A DNA stretch of 64,000 nucleotides. Origin: Streptomyces sp. NRRL F-6131. Its GTDB lineage: Bacteria > Actinomycetota > Actinomycetes > Streptomycetales > Streptomycetaceae. The stretch is from assembly GCA_000719695.1 (NCBI GenBank), contig JOHN01000048.1, positions 1 to 64,000 on the forward strand, read 5' to 3'. Shown piece after piece: positions 28,570-37,662 of this stretch (position 1 is its first letter; every line of letters starts with the position of its first letter). Made by a program: the position numbers and the translations under genes. The notes beneath the pieces are model-generated. The model was given only the letters and a program-made list of their open reading frames with translations, was not told the DNA's origin and searched no databases.

Positions 28570-28916
28570 GCGGTCTCTTCCAAACGTGCGAGGCGGGCGG
28601 GGCGGCGGTGCTGGAGCGCCGGTGCCCTGCGGGACACCGGTCCGGGCCCGGGTGGGCGTGTCCGCGTCTCAAACATCAACGGCCCGGCGTCCCAATACCC
28701 AGGTCCTGGCGCTGAGACGGACGGAAGTGTCTCACAACCCCGGGAAACGCTCGAACATTCATGTGCCTGTCGGGCAGTGTTCTTTCCACCGGAGCGGTTC
28801 ACCGTCCGGATCCTCGGCCGGGCACCGCAGTTGCGGGCCCCGCGCCCGCCGCTCCCTGACCCCCACCGTTCCGTGACAGCCTCGCGGGGGGAGGCTGCCC
28901 CGGAGCGCAGGGACGT
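28570..28916. other. Upstream region of the DUF2690 regulator
   Basis: About 350 bp with lower GC in 28665-28800. It must hold the promoter of the leftward regulator gene, but I cannot place -10/-35 boxes with confidence and see no gene. Confidence 0.4.
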
Positions 28917-28954
28917 GCGGCGGGGAGGGCGTCCCAAGCCGCCCTCCCCGCCGC
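28917..28954 (-). terminator. Glutamate decarboxylase terminator
   Basis: Perfect 15-bp arms (GCGGCGGGGAGGGCG at 28917-28931, complement at 28940-28954) around an 8-nt loop, about 77 nt past the leftward gad stop at 29031. Confidence 0.7.
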
Positions 28955-29030
28955 GACCACCCTCTCGCCGGCGCCCGTTCGGGCCCGGTGCCGGTGCGTC
29001 AGGGGGACGGCGCGTCAGGGGGCGGGCGGC

Positions 29031-30437
29031 TCAGTGGTGGAAGGCCGTCCGGGCCGGCACTCCGAGGTCCTTGAGCGGGACGGGCTGGCGCCGCAGCTCC
29101 GGCAGCAGCCGTTCGAGGTCGCCGAGCAGCAGGTCGGCGAGGTCGCGGGAGAACCCGTTGCGGCAGACCACCCGCAGCACCGCGAGGTCCTCCCGGTTCG
29201 CCGGGAAGGTGTACGCGGGCACCTGCCAGCCGCGCTCGCGCAGCCGGCGCGACACGTCGAACACGTCGAACGGCACCTCGTCGGTGGTGGTGAACGCGAA
29301 CACCGGAAGCTCGTCGCCCCGGGTCAGCAGCCGGAAGCCGTCGAGCTCGGCGATCTCCCCCGACAGGTAGCCGGCCACCTCCCGGCAGGCGCCCTGGACC
29401 GCCCGGAAGCCGCCCCGGCCGAGCCGCAGGAAGGTGTAGTACTGCCCGATCACCTCGGCGCCGGGCCGGGAGAAGTTCAGCGCGAAGGTCGGCATCTCGC
29501 CGCCCAGGTAGTTGACCCTGAACACCAGCTCTTCGGGCAGCGCCTCGTGGTCGCGCCAGAGCGCCCAGCCGACGCCCGGGTAGACCAGCCCGTACTTGTG
29601 GCCGGAGGTGTTGATGGACGCGACCCGGGGCAGCCGGAAGTCCCAGGCCAGGTCCTCGTCCAGGAACGGCGCGACCATGCCGCCGGAGGCGCCGTCCACG
29701 TGCACGGGCACGTCCAGGCCGGTGCGGCGCTGGAGGTCGTCGAGCGCGGCGCAGATCTCCGCCACCGGTTCGTAGGAGCCGTCGAAGGTCGAGCCGAGCA
29801 CGCCGACCACGCCGATGGTGTTCTCGTCGCAGAGCTCCACCGCCTGCTCGGCGCCGAGGTGGAAGCGCTCGCCGGCCATCGGCGCGGTCCGGGGCTCGAC
29901 CTCCCAGAAGGTGCAGAACTTGTCCCAGCAGACCTGCACGTTGATGCCCATCACCAGGTTGGGCCGGGCACCGGCGGCGTAGCGGTGGGCGTTGCGGCGC
30001 ATCCAGCGGCGCTTGAGCGCGAGGCCGGCCAGCATGCAGGCCTCGCTGGAGCCGGTGGTGGAACAGCCGACGGCCGCGTCCGGGTCGGGGGCGTGCCACA
30101 GGTGGGCGAGGATCGACACGCAGCGCCGCTCCAGCTCGGCGGTCTGCGGGTACTCGTCCTTGTCGATCATGTTCTAGTCGAGGCACTCGGTCATCAGCCG
30201 GGTGGCCTGCACCTCCATCGAGGTGGTGACGAAGGTCGCCAGGTTGAGCCGCGCGTTGCCGTCCAGCAGCAGTTCGTCGTGGATCAGCTGGTACGCCGTG
30301 TCCGCCGCGACCGGCCCGTCGGCGAGGCGGTGCAGCGGGGGTGACAGCTCCATCGTGCCGAGCGGGTCGGCGGCGGTGCCGAGGAACGGGCCGACGGTCA
30401 GCCGGCGGTCGTCGCCGGCGCCCTTGTGCAGTGCCAT
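29031..30437 (-). pseudogene. gadB: Glutamate decarboxylase gene with in-frame TAG
   Basis: The full frame from ATG at 30437 to the stop at 29031 would encode a 468-codon PLP enzyme of normal GAD length, converting glutamate to GABA and consuming a proton. All later parts are intact: STTGSSEACMLAG, HVDGASGGMVAPF, the PLP-lysine motif INTSGHKYGLVYPGVGW, and FLRLGRGGFRAV. A TAG at 30174-30176 splits it, within MTECLD-stop-NMIDKDEYPQ, where relatives have Lys (AAG). The frame is unchanged on both sides, so this is a single-base nonsense change. The downstream part has an ATG at 30170 and could give a 379-residue fragment lacking the N-terminal helix needed for the dimer. It is either a young pseudogene or a base-call error. 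Confidence 0.85.
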
Positions 30438-30567
30438 GGGGTCTGCCGCCCTTCCGTCCGGTGGCCGCGTCGACTCCCACGCTGCCACCGGTCGCCGGGG
30501 GACGCATCCGCACCGGTGCCGGGCGCCGGTCGGCCCCGCGCGGGCCGGGAACGGCCCCCGGGGGCGC

Positions 30568-32001
30568 TCAGGCCGCCGTCTCCGGGTGGATCTGCTCGCG
30601 GGCGGCCCGGTACTGCTGACGGACCGCGGAGCCGACCGCCGGGTCGTGCTCGGAGTCCGGGGCCACGGTGACCGCCTCCGGCAGCTCCCAGCGCGGCGGC
30701 TCGGGGGTCCCGGCCAGCGCCCAGGCCGCCTGCCGGGCCGCGCCGCGCGCCGCGTGCGCACCGGGCGGCGGGACGACCACCGGGACGCCGAACAGCTGCG
30801 GCGCGACGTGCCGCACGGCTGCCAGCCGCCCCGCGGCGCCCAGCAGGAAGACCCGCTTCACCTCGACGCCGCGGGCCCGCAGCACGTCCAGGGCGTCCGC
30901 GCTGTTGCAGAGCATGCCCTCGACGGCGGCCCGGGCCAGGTGCTGCGGCGTCATCGACTCGGCCCGCATCCCGGTCAGGGTGCCGGCGGCGTGCGGCAGC
31001 GCGGGCGTCCGCTCGCCGTCCAGGTAGGGGAGCAGCACCAGCCCGTACGCGCCGGGGGAGGACTGCATGGCGAGGTCGCTGAGGCCCTCCAGGTCGCGGC
31101 CGAGCAGGGCGGCGGTGGAGCGGAGCACCTGGGCGGCGTTCAGGGTGGCGACCATCGGCAGGTGGCGGCCGGTGGCGTCGGCGAAGGAGGAGACCAGCCC
31201 GGTGGCGTCCACCACGGCCTGCTCGTGCACCGCGAAGATCGTTCCGGAGCTGCCGAGCGAGACCACCGCGTCACCGGGGCCGAGGCCGAGGCCGAGCGCG
31301 GCGGCCATGTTGTCGCCGGTTCCGGCCGAGATCAGCAGGCCCTCGGGGGTGTGGCCGGCGGGTTCGGCGGGGCCGAGGACGTCCGGCAGCTTCAGGGGGT
31401 GGCCCAGCGCCAGCTCGACCAGGTCCTGCCGGTACTCGCCGGTCATCGGGGACCAGTAGCCGGTGCCGGAGGCGTCGCCCCGGTCGGTGGTGCGGCGCCT
31501 GGGGTGGCCGAGCAGCTGCCAGACCAGCCAGTCGTGCGGCAGCAGCACCTCGGCGATCCGCCGGGCGTTGGCCGGTTCGAACTCGGCGAGCCAGCGGAGC
31601 TTGGCGACGGTGTACGTGGGGCCGGGGACGGCGCCGATCGCCGCGGTCCAGGCCGCGGGGCCGCCCAGCTCGTTCAGCAGGGCCGCGGCGGCGCCGCTGG
31701 CGCGCGGGTCGTTCCACAGGATCGCGGGCCGGACCAGCACGCCGCCGGCGTCCAGGCCGATCATGCCGTGCTGCTGCGCGCTGACGCCGATCGCCCGGAC
31801 GCCCTCCAGCAGGCCGCCGGCCGCGGCGTCGCCGAGGGAGTGCAGCCAGATCTGCGGGTCGGCCTCGCCGGGACGGGCGTCCGGGTCCTCCGGTACGGGG
31901 TGCGGGGCCTTGCCGGAGCGCAGGACCGTGCCGGTGGCGGAGTCGCACGCGACGATCCTGGTGCGACCGGTCGAGCTGTCTATCCCCGCGACGATGGCCA
32001 T
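30568..32001 (-). CDS. xylB: Xylulokinase (FGGY-family sugar kinase)
   Basis: About 477 residues from ATG at 32001; ATG at 32013 is also in frame, but the TGAGG upstream lies too close to it. FGGY features: N-terminal VAGIDSSTGRTRIVACD (phosphate loop), SAQQHGMIGLDAGG, LWNDPRA, LPHDWLVWQLLG, TDRGDASGTGYW, the second domain SLGSSGTIFAV, LPYLDGERTP and the adenosine region VFLLGAAGRLAAVRHVAPQLFG. It phosphorylates D-xylulose with ATP in xylose catabolism. The usual C-terminal GGGA is replaced by GAAG here. No xylA is adjacent. Substrate assignment is by family. Confidence 0.85.
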   Translation of the reverse strand: MAIVAGIDSSTGRTRIVACDSATGTVLRSGKAPHPVPEDPDARPGEADPQIWLHSLGDAAAGGLLEGVRAIGVSAQQHGMIGLDAGGVLVRPAILWNDPRASGAAAALLNELGGPAAWTAAIGAVPGPTYTVAKLRWLAEFEPANARRIAEVLLPHDWLVWQLLGHPRRRTTDRGDASGTGYWSPMTGEYRQDLVELALGHPLKLPDVLGPAEPAGHTPEGLLISAGTGDNMAAALGLGLGPGDAVVSLGSSGTIFAVHEQAVVDATGLVSSFADATGRHLPMVATLNAAQVLRSTAALLGRDLEGLSDLAMQSSPGAYGLVLLPYLDGERTPALPHAAGTLTGMRAESMTPQHLARAAVEGMLCNSADALDVLRARGVEVKRVFLLGAAGRLAAVRHVAPQLFGVPVVVPPPGAHAARGAARQAAWALAGTPEPPRWELPEAVTVAPDSEHDPAVGSAVRQQYRAAREQIHPETAA

Positions 32002-32124
32002 AGTCGAGATCATGCCTCAGCGGGCGTCCGGGCGCGGCCCGACCGGGCAAGTGTTGCCCGTTCGGTACCGCGTCCGGGAGCCCGCCGTCCGGCCGGGCCC
32101 GGAGCCGTGCCGGCGGCCCGTCGG

Positions 32125-32152
32125 GGCCGGGCGGCACGGGCCCCGCCCGGCC
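32125..32152 (-). terminator. Terminator of the YtxH-like gene
   Basis: GGCCGGGCGG (32125-32134) and CCGCCCGGCC (32143-32152) form a perfect 10-bp stem with an 8-nt loop, 52 nt past the leftward stop at 32205. Confidence 0.55.
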
Positions 32153-32204
32153 GGTCCGGGACGGCGGTCCGCGGCGTCGTCGGGGACGCCCGGCGGGGAG
32201 CCGG

Positions 32205-32501
32205 TCAGGGGCGGAAGGTGCCCCAGGCGTCGTCCTCCTCGGTCTTGGGTCGGTTGAAGTACGGCACCCGGTCGGTGACGGAGTTCGGCAGTCGGTCGCC
32301 GACCTTGTCGGCGACGACACCGGCGGCCTTCCCGGCGACCGCGCCGGCCTGCTGCCGGGCCTTGTCCGTCGCGCCCTGGACCTTGGGGTTCTGGGCGACC
32401 TGCCGGCTGATCCTGGCGATCTGCTCGTACCGCTGGCGCCCCGCCCGCGTGCCCAGGACGTAGCCCGCTGCGAGTCCGACGCCGAACGACAGCTTCCACA
32501 T
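32205..32501 (-). CDS. YtxH-like small membrane-associated protein
   Basis: 98 residues from ATG at 32501 (GAGAGGG upstream). An N-terminal glycine-rich span WKLSFGVGLAAGYVLGTRAGRQRYEQIAR is the YtxH/DUF883-like signature, then an amphipathic Ala/Lys/Gln helix (DKARQQAGAVAGKAAGVVADKVGD) and a charged tail. Related proteins are stress-associated and attach to the membrane; function here unknown. The longer frame from 32531 adds an unsupported basic extension. Confidence 0.8.
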   Translation of the reverse strand: MWKLSFGVGLAAGYVLGTRAGRQRYEQIARISRQVAQNPKVQGATDKARQQAGAVAGKAAGVVADKVGDRLPNSVTDRVPYFNRPKTEEDDAWGTFRP

Positions 32502-32747
32502 GGTCGGATTCCACCCTCTCCTGGCGGCCATTGCCGCATTGCCCTACCCGTCTGTCGGGACGGTGAACCTTCGGTGACCCCAGCATCCCCGGACGGTGCC
32601 CCGGGCGCGCGGGGAGCGCGCCCGGCGGGGCCGCCGGGACCGGCCGGGGAAAGCGATTGGCGGACCACCCCCCCGAGTGCGCTAATGTATGTCCCGCAGC
32701 GAGCGCCGAGGAGCCCGGGAGACCGGGGGCCGGAGCGGGAAGCTCGA

Positions 32748-32820
32748 TCCCCCATAGCTCAATTGGCAGAGCAGCCGACTGTTAATCGGCAGGTTATTGG
32801 TTCGAGTCCAATTGGGGGAG
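32748..32820 (+). tRNA. tRNA-Asn (GTT)
   Basis: 73 nt without encoded CCA. Acceptor stem TCCCCCA pairs with TGGGGGA (32813-32819), discriminator G. Anticodon stem GCCGA/TCGGC encloses CTGTTAA with GTT at 32781-32783. T loop TTCGAGT is present. First of a tandem pair. TTGGCG at 32657 and TAATGT at 32683 may be its promoter, but the 20-bp spacing is poor. Confidence 0.97.
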
Positions 32821-32880
32821 CCGCGGTGGTGGCCCTCGAGGCCCATCACCCGTACGTGGTACGGCTGTTGTGTACTGCGA

Positions 32881-32953
32881 TCCCGCATAGCTCAATTGGC
32901 AGAGCAGCCGGCTGTTAACCGGCAGGTTTTTGGTTCGAGTCCAAATGCGGGAG
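32881..32953 (+). tRNA. tRNA-Asn (GTT), second copy
   Basis: 73 nt. Acceptor stem TCCCGCA pairs with TGCGGGA (32946-32952), discriminator G. Anticodon GTT at 32914-32916 in the loop CTGTTAA, stem GCCGG/CCGGC. It is nearly identical to the first copy, with compensatory changes in the acceptor and anticodon stems, 60 nt downstream of it. Confidence 0.97.
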
Positions 32954-32985
32954 CTGCACCGGGTCCGCCCGGTGACTGCTCAGAG

Positions 32986-33017
32986 CGAAGGCCCCTCGGT
33001 AGACCGGGGGGCCTTCG
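32986..33017 (+). terminator. tRNA-Asn operon terminator
   Basis: CGAAGGCCCC (32986-32995) pairs with GGGGCCTTCG (33008-33017), followed by TGTTG, 33 nt after the second tRNA. Confidence 0.8.
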
Positions 33018-33115
33018 TGTTGCCCGGGGTCCGCGCCCCGGGGATCGGGGGCCGGGGATCGGGGCCGGGACGGCGGGGGCCGGGACGGCGGGGTGGTGGC
33101 GAGGGGTGGGCCGGC

Positions 33116-33862
33116 TCACCCGAGGGCCTGCTGGTACAGCTCGGCGACCCGCTCGTCGAAGGTGATGCTGTACGAGGTGTCCGGCGTCGCCCCGCCCTCC
33201 TGGTAGCCGCCGATCACCCCGATCACCCGGCCGTTGGTGGTGAGCCACGGGCTGCCGCTGGTGCCGTCGGTGTAGCCGCCGCAGTCGAACCGCTCCTGGG
33301 TCGGGCTCTGCGACGCGGTCAGCCCCGAGCAGGTGATCGGCTCGTCGCGCTCGTTGGGGTAGCCGGTGACCGAGACCGCCAGTCCGAAGCCCTGGTCGGT
33401 GCCGAGCGGGTTGCCGCCGACGGCGTCCTCGACCTGCCGGCCGTTCACCGGTCGCACGGTGACGAAGGCCACGTCGTAGTCGGGGTCGTCGTCGCTCTCC
33501 CAGCGCGGATCGACGGTGACCGACTCCACCGGCCAACTCCCGTACGGCGAGTACCCGTTGCGGTAGCCGGGGGTGAACACCAGACCGTCCAGCAGCCCGA
33601 TCCGGCGGCTCTGCACGCAGTGCGCGGCGGTCACCAGCAGATTGCGCCGGGGGCTGCGCACCACGCTGGCCGTGCACGCCCGGGGTCCCTGCGAGGTGTG
33701 CACGGAGAGGGTGCCGATCCGGTCCCAGGCCGGGTTCTGCGGGGCCACCGCGGCCGTCCGCCCGCCCTGGTCCCCGCCGCAGGCGATGGCGGCGGCCAGC
33801 AGCAGGGCCGCCACGGCGACCGTCCGGGCCGCGCGCGCGGGTCGAACCGGGCGGGAGGGCAT
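33116..33862 (-). CDS. Trypsin-like serine protease, putative lipoprotein
   Basis: 248 residues from ATG at 33862. The signal peptide ends LLAAAIAC (Cys28), a lipobox-like site, so the enzyme is probably outside and lipid-anchored. The S1 chymotrypsin fold triad is visible: His in LLVTAAHCVQS near residue 76, Asp in PDYDVAFVTV near 127, and Ser in GYTDGTSGSPWLT near 203. Cysteine pairs (ACTASV with AAHC; ITCSGL with FDCGGY) fit the fold's disulfides. A longer frame upstream to 34060 is unlikely. It is monocistronic; substrate unknown. Confidence 0.9.
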   Translation of the reverse strand: MPSRPVRPARAARTVAVAALLLAAAIACGGDQGGRTAAVAPQNPAWDRIGTLSVHTSQGPRACTASVVRSPRRNLLVTAAHCVQSRRIGLLDGLVFTPGYRNGYSPYGSWPVESVTVDPRWESDDDPDYDVAFVTVRPVNGRQVEDAVGGNPLGTDQGFGLAVSVTGYPNERDEPITCSGLTASQSPTQERFDCGGYTDGTSGSPWLTTNGRVIGVIGGYQEGGATPDTSYSITFDERVAELYQQALG

Positions 33863-34148
33863 CGGTGCTCCGTCTGGACCTCGGGGCGGTCGCGGCCGGT
33901 CACGCGTTCGCCGTTCGTGAGCAAGATCTACCAGGCCGGGCCCGGCCGCGCCACTGTCGGCCGCCCGTCCCGCCGCCGTGCCCCACCGGGCCGCTGACCG
34001 GCCGTCCGACCGGCTCGGTCGCCCCCGTGCGCACCCGTGTGCGCCCCCGGCGCGCACCACGGGTGATCGACCGGCTATGCTGCCCGGGACGGCCTTTCGG
34101 GGCCGTCTGCTGCTGCCGCGACCAGCCTGCCGTCGCGAGCTGCGAACC

Positions 34149-34222
<74 letters not shown>

Positions 34223-34409
34223 CCTCTCACCACCCCGCGCGAGCGGCCCCCGGCTGGGAAAACCCTAGGGGATCAAGCCCGCCACCACGCCACGACGCGC
34301 CGGAATTCACCCGCTCGTGGGCATCGCCCGGCCACCCCCGCGCCCCGGCCGTCGCCGCCGGCTTCGACCCGGCCCGCTCACCCCCGCCGGTCGCCCGTAA
34401 GCTGGCCGG

Positions 34410-35312
34410 ATGCTCGGACCCGCGCTGCTGCCGACCCCGCTGGCGGACTGCACCGACGAGGTGCTCGCCCGGGCCGGGGTGGAGCTGCGGCTCAAGCGGG
34501 ACGACCTGGCGCACCCGCTGGTGCCGGGGAACAAGTGGCGCAAGCTCGCGCCGAACCTGGCCGCCGCCGTCGAGGGGGGCCACCGCCGGCTGGTGACCTT
34601 CGGCGGGGCGTACTCCACCCATCTGCGGGCGGTCGCGGTGGCGGCCGCGGCGATTGGGCTGGAGAGCGTCGGGCTGGTCCGCGGCGAGGAACTGGCCGAC
34701 CGGCCGCGCAACTGGTCGCTGCGGGCCGCGGAGGCGGCCGGGATGGAGCTGGTGTTCCTGACCCGGGGCGAGTACCGGGAGGCCGCCGGCCGGGCCGGGG
34801 AAGGGTCGGGGTGGCGCTGGGGCCCCGGCCTGGTGCTGCCGGAGGGCGGCTCCAACGGCCTCGCGGTCACCGGCGCGGCGGAGATCGTCGCGGAGCTGGA
34901 CGACCTGGGCGGGCGCGACGTGGTCTGCTGCCCGGTCGGCACCGGCGGCACGCTGGCCGGGATCGCGGCCGGGCTGCCGCCGGGGGCGCGGGCGCTGGGG
35001 GTGGCGGTGCTGCGCGGCGGCGAGGGGTACCTGGAGGCCGAGGTGACCCGGCTGCACCGGGAGGCGTACGGGCGGGAGTTCGACGGCTGGCGGATCGACC
35101 ACGGGCACCACGGCGGCGGGTACGGCCGGGTGCCGGCCGCGCTGGAGGAGTTCGCGGCCGGCTTCGAGCGGCGGCACGGCATCGCCCTGGAGCGCCGCTA
35201 CGTGGCCAAGCTGCTGGCCGCCGTGCACGACCTCGCCGGGGCGGGCGCCTTCCCGCCCGGCACCCGGCTGACCGCCGTGGTCACCGGCCTGCCCGACCCG
35301 GTCGCGTCGTAG
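34410..35312 (+). CDS. PLP-dependent D-cysteine desulfhydrase/ACC deaminase-family enzyme
   Basis: 300 residues, slightly short for the family (about 330). The PLP lysine lies in GNKWRKLAPNL near residue 42. TFGGAYSTHLRAVAVAAAAIGL (cofactor phosphate and substrate loop), LPEGGSNGLAVTGAAEIV and CCPVGTGGTLAGIAAGLPPG (glycine loop for the PLP phosphate) are all present. Family members release ammonia and sulfide from D-cysteine or open the ring of ACC; residue-level discrimination is not possible by eye, though the fold is clear. It stands alone, downstream of the CAT tRNA. Confidence 0.85.
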   Translation: MLGPALLPTPLADCTDEVLARAGVELRLKRDDLAHPLVPGNKWRKLAPNLAAAVEGGHRRLVTFGGAYSTHLRAVAVAAAAIGLESVGLVRGEELADRPRNWSLRAAEAAGMELVFLTRGEYREAAGRAGEGSGWRWGPGLVLPEGGSNGLAVTGAAEIVAELDDLGGRDVVCCPVGTGGTLAGIAAGLPPGARALGVAVLRGGEGYLEAEVTRLHREAYGREFDGWRIDHGHHGGGYGRVPAALEEFAAGFERRHGIALERRYVAKLLAAVHDLAGAGAFPPGTRLTAVVTGLPDPVAS

Positions 35313-35341
35313 GCCTGTCCTCGGGCCCGGGACGCCGTGGA

Positions 35342-35370
35342 TCCCGCCCGGTGTCGCGCGCCGGGCGGGA
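35342..35370. terminator. Bidirectional terminator between convergent genes
   Basis: TCCCGCCCGG (35342-35351) and CCGGGCGGGA (35361-35370) form a perfect 10-bp stem, 9-nt loop, between stops at 35312 and 35384. Confidence 0.7.
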
Positions 35371-35383
35371 CGCGGGGAGGGCC

Positions 35384-36958
35384 TCAGCCGAAGGTGAGGT
35401 TGGTGCAGGGGTCGGTGTCGGCGTTGCGGCTGTTCTGGGCGATGGCGCTGGGGACGCCGGTGGGCAGCGGGCCGGTGGGGGCGGCGGCCGGGGCGCCGGG
35501 GGTCGCGGCCGGGGCGCCCGGAGCGGCGAACGGGACGCCGGGGGCGGGTCCGCCGAGCGGCCCGGTGGTGGCCGCGGCGGGGCGGTAGTCGCGGCCGAGG
35601 GTGACCGTGACGCCCTCGGAGCCCGGCTCCTCGGTCGTCCGGGCGCCCGGGAAGAGCGTGGCGAGCTGGTCGGCGACGGCCTTGAACGGCGGGTCGTAGG
35701 CGATCTCGGTGCGCAGCCGCCCACCGGTGGTGGCGCCCAGGGTGACGTTGGAGAAGCCCTGGGCGCGGATCGCGGCGGAGCCCCGGCCGGCGAGGCCGTC
35801 GGTGCCGACGCCGTTGACCACGGTGATCGGGGTGGTGAGCTGCTCGGCGCTCAGCGGGGTGGCGGCCGGCGCGGGGGCGGCGGGGTCGGTCGCGGCGGGC
35901 GACGGGCCGGCGGTCGCGGCGTCCCCGACCTGTCCGGTGCTCTGGCCGTCCAGGGTGCGGTCCTCGCGCAGCAGCCGCCACAGGGTGTCCACGTCGGGGT
36001 GGACGAGGTCGACCCGGCCCTTCTCGACGACGGAGAACCGCCAGGGGGCGGTGACGAAGGTGATGTCGGACAGCTTGATCTGCTGCAGCGACTGCGCGAA
36101 GTCGACCAGCTTCATCGCGGTGCCGAGGCCTTCGTCGACGGTGAGCGAGCGGGTGGCCGCGTCGGCGAGCGGGAGCAGGGTCGGCAGCGAGAAGCCCTGC
36201 GACTGGATCTTGCGGATCATCGAGGAGAGGAAGGCCTGCTGGCGCTTCATCCGGCCGATGTCGGAGTTGTCGCCGAAGCCGTAGCGGGCGCGCAGGTAGT
36301 CGACGGCCGGCTGTCCGGCGATCTTCTGCAGGCCCTTGCGGAGCTTGATGTTGTGCGAGTTGACGTCGTTGGGGACGCAGACGTCCACACCGTTGATGGC
36401 GTCGGTCATCGCGGCGACGCCCTTGAAGTCGACCACGATGGTGTGGTCGATGCGCAGTCCGGTGAGCGCCTCGACGGTGTTCTGGGTGCAGGCCGGGTTC
36501 CCCTTGGCGGACTCGCCGACGGTGAAGGCCTCGTTGAACATCTGGTTGGTCCGCGGCTTGGTCCAGTCGCCGCTGGGCAGCCGGCAGGACGGGACGGTGA
36601 CCAGGGTGTCGCGGGGGATGGAGACGCCGACGGCGTGCTTGCGGTCGGCGTAGACGTGCAGCAGGATCGCGGTGTCGGAGTGGCCCACCCCCTCGTCGCC
36701 GCCGCCGAGGTCGGAGTTGCCGTCGTTGCGGGTGTCCGAGCCGAGCAGCAGGACGTTGACGGGCACCGAGGCGCCCGGGGCGGTGGGTACCGGCGCGGGC
36801 GGGCGCTCGGTGGCGACGCCGCCCGCGTCGAACGTGGTGATGTTGGTGTCGAGCCGGTGGTAGAACCAGGCTCCGGCGCCGGCCACGGACAGCACCAGGA
36901 CGGCCGCGAGTCCTATGACGGTCCGTATGACACGCCGACGGCGCGAGCTGCCGCTCAT
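35384..36958 (-). CDS. LytR-CpsA-Psr (LCP) family cell-wall transferase with LytR_C domain
   Basis: 524 residues from ATG at 36958 (GGGAAGG upstream; ATG at 36994 is an alternative). One membrane anchor lies at about residues 12-34, then an extracytoplasmic LCP domain at about 60-320: VNVLLLGSDTRNDG, HSDTAILLHVYADRKHAVGVSIPRDTLV, YLRARYGFGDNSDIGRMKRQQAFL, holding the conserved Arg/Asp residues that bind the polyprenyl pyrophosphate. A LytR_C domain follows at about 385-470 (ITVVNGVGTDGLAGRGSAAIRAQGFSNV). LCP proteins ligate glycopolymers to peptidoglycan. The C-terminal 60 residues are an Ala/Pro/Gly-rich repeat ending in a lone Cys. Confidence 0.93.
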   Translation of the reverse strand: MSGSSRRRRVIRTVIGLAAVLVLSVAGAGAWFYHRLDTNITTFDAGGVATERPPAPVPTAPGASVPVNVLLLGSDTRNDGNSDLGGGDEGVGHSDTAILLHVYADRKHAVGVSIPRDTLVTVPSCRLPSGDWTKPRTNQMFNEAFTVGESAKGNPACTQNTVEALTGLRIDHTIVVDFKGVAAMTDAINGVDVCVPNDVNSHNIKLRKGLQKIAGQPAVDYLRARYGFGDNSDIGRMKRQQAFLSSMIRKIQSQGFSLPTLLPLADAATRSLTVDEGLGTAMKLVDFAQSLQQIKLSDITFVTAPWRFSVVEKGRVDLVHPDVDTLWRLLREDRTLDGQSTGQVGDAATAGPSPAATDPAAPAPAATPLSAEQLTTPITVVNGVGTDGLAGRGSAAIRAQGFSNVTLGATTGGRLRTEIAYDPPFKAVADQLATLFPGARTTEEPGSEGVTVTLGRDYRPAAATTGPLGGPAPGVPFAAPGAPAATPGAPAAAPTGPLPTGVPSAIAQNSRNADTDPCTNLTFG

Positions 36959-37107
36959 CCTTCCCGTCCCCCCGTTTTCCGTTCCGTGAGCCACCCGTGC
37001 CGCCCGGTGGCGGGCGGGTGCCTCGTTCTCGAACGTTAGACGTTTCGGGGGAGTGTTCGGTTACCTCCGGTCGGCGGCCAATTCCGCGGCCGGAGCTGTG
37101 ATACTGC

Positions 37108-37581
37108 TCACGCGCCGGGGCCGGTGGCGCCGGTGAGCATCCGGCGGAGCAGGTCGCGCAGCTGGGTCCGCTCGTCGGGGCCGAGCGCGGCCAGCGGCTC
37201 GCGGGCGAAGTTCAGCGACTCGCGGAGCTCCTCGGAGGCGGTGGCCCCGGTGTCGGTGGCGGCCACCAGCTTGACCCGGCGGTCCTGCAGGTCGGGCTGG
37301 CGGGTGACGAAGCCGCGGGTCTCCAGCCGGTCGACGATCCCGGTGATGTTGGAGGGCTCGCAGCTGAGCGTCTGGGCGATCTGGCGCATCGGCATGGGTC
37401 CGCGCCGCAGCAGCGCCAGGACCTTGGCCTGCGCTCCGGTGAGGGAGCGGGCGGCGGCGGCGTCCTCGTACTCGCGGTGGAAGAGCGCGACCAGGTTGGC
37501 CATGAGATCGACGACCTCGCGGGTGATCTCGTCGGGCTGCGGGGCGGTGGCCCCGGTCGGCTGGGTGTCCATGACCCCCAT
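37108..37581 (-). CDS. MarR-family transcriptional regulator
   Basis: 157 residues; ATG at 37572 (DTQPTGATAP) is a possible alternative start. Winged-helix domain at about 45-115: LTGAQAKVLALLRRGPMPMRQIAQTL, recognition helix SCEPSNITGIVDRLETRGF, wing RQPDLQDRRVKLVAAT. Dimerisation helices at both ends. It is divergent from an NADP-dependent oxidoreductase gene over an 81-bp gap containing a palindrome, the classic arrangement for a MarR repressor of its neighbour, lifted by a small-molecule ligand or by oxidation. No cysteine lies in the domain apart from the one at SCEPSN. Confidence 0.9.
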   Translation of the reverse strand: MGVMDTQPTGATAPQPDEITREVVDLMANLVALFHREYEDAAAARSLTGAQAKVLALLRRGPMPMRQIAQTLSCEPSNITGIVDRLETRGFVTRQPDLQDRRVKLVAATDTGATASEELRESLNFAREPLAALGPDERTQLRDLLRRMLTGATGPGA

Positions 37582-37594
37582 GGTACCTGAACAG

Positions 37595-37624
37595 TTGACA
37601 AGGTGAACCTTTCATGCCCATTGT
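37595..37624 (+). promoter_or_regulatory. Promoter and operator of the NADP oxidoreductase gene
   Basis: TTGACA (37595) and CATTGT (37619) are 18 bp apart and make a good -35/-10 pair for the rightward gene. The palindrome AAGGTGAACCTT (37600-37611) sits between them, where a bound MarR protein would block polymerase. A further TTGACTCAACC lies at about 37633. Confidence 0.6.
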
Positions 37625-37662
37625 TACTTCATTGACTCAACCTTTTATGTGAGGAGATCATC

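Noticed and set aside
32797..33165. Short plus-strand frame over the tRNA pair
   Set aside because: Its peptide is the translation of tRNA-Asn sequence (SRIAQLAEQPAVN), a known artefact.
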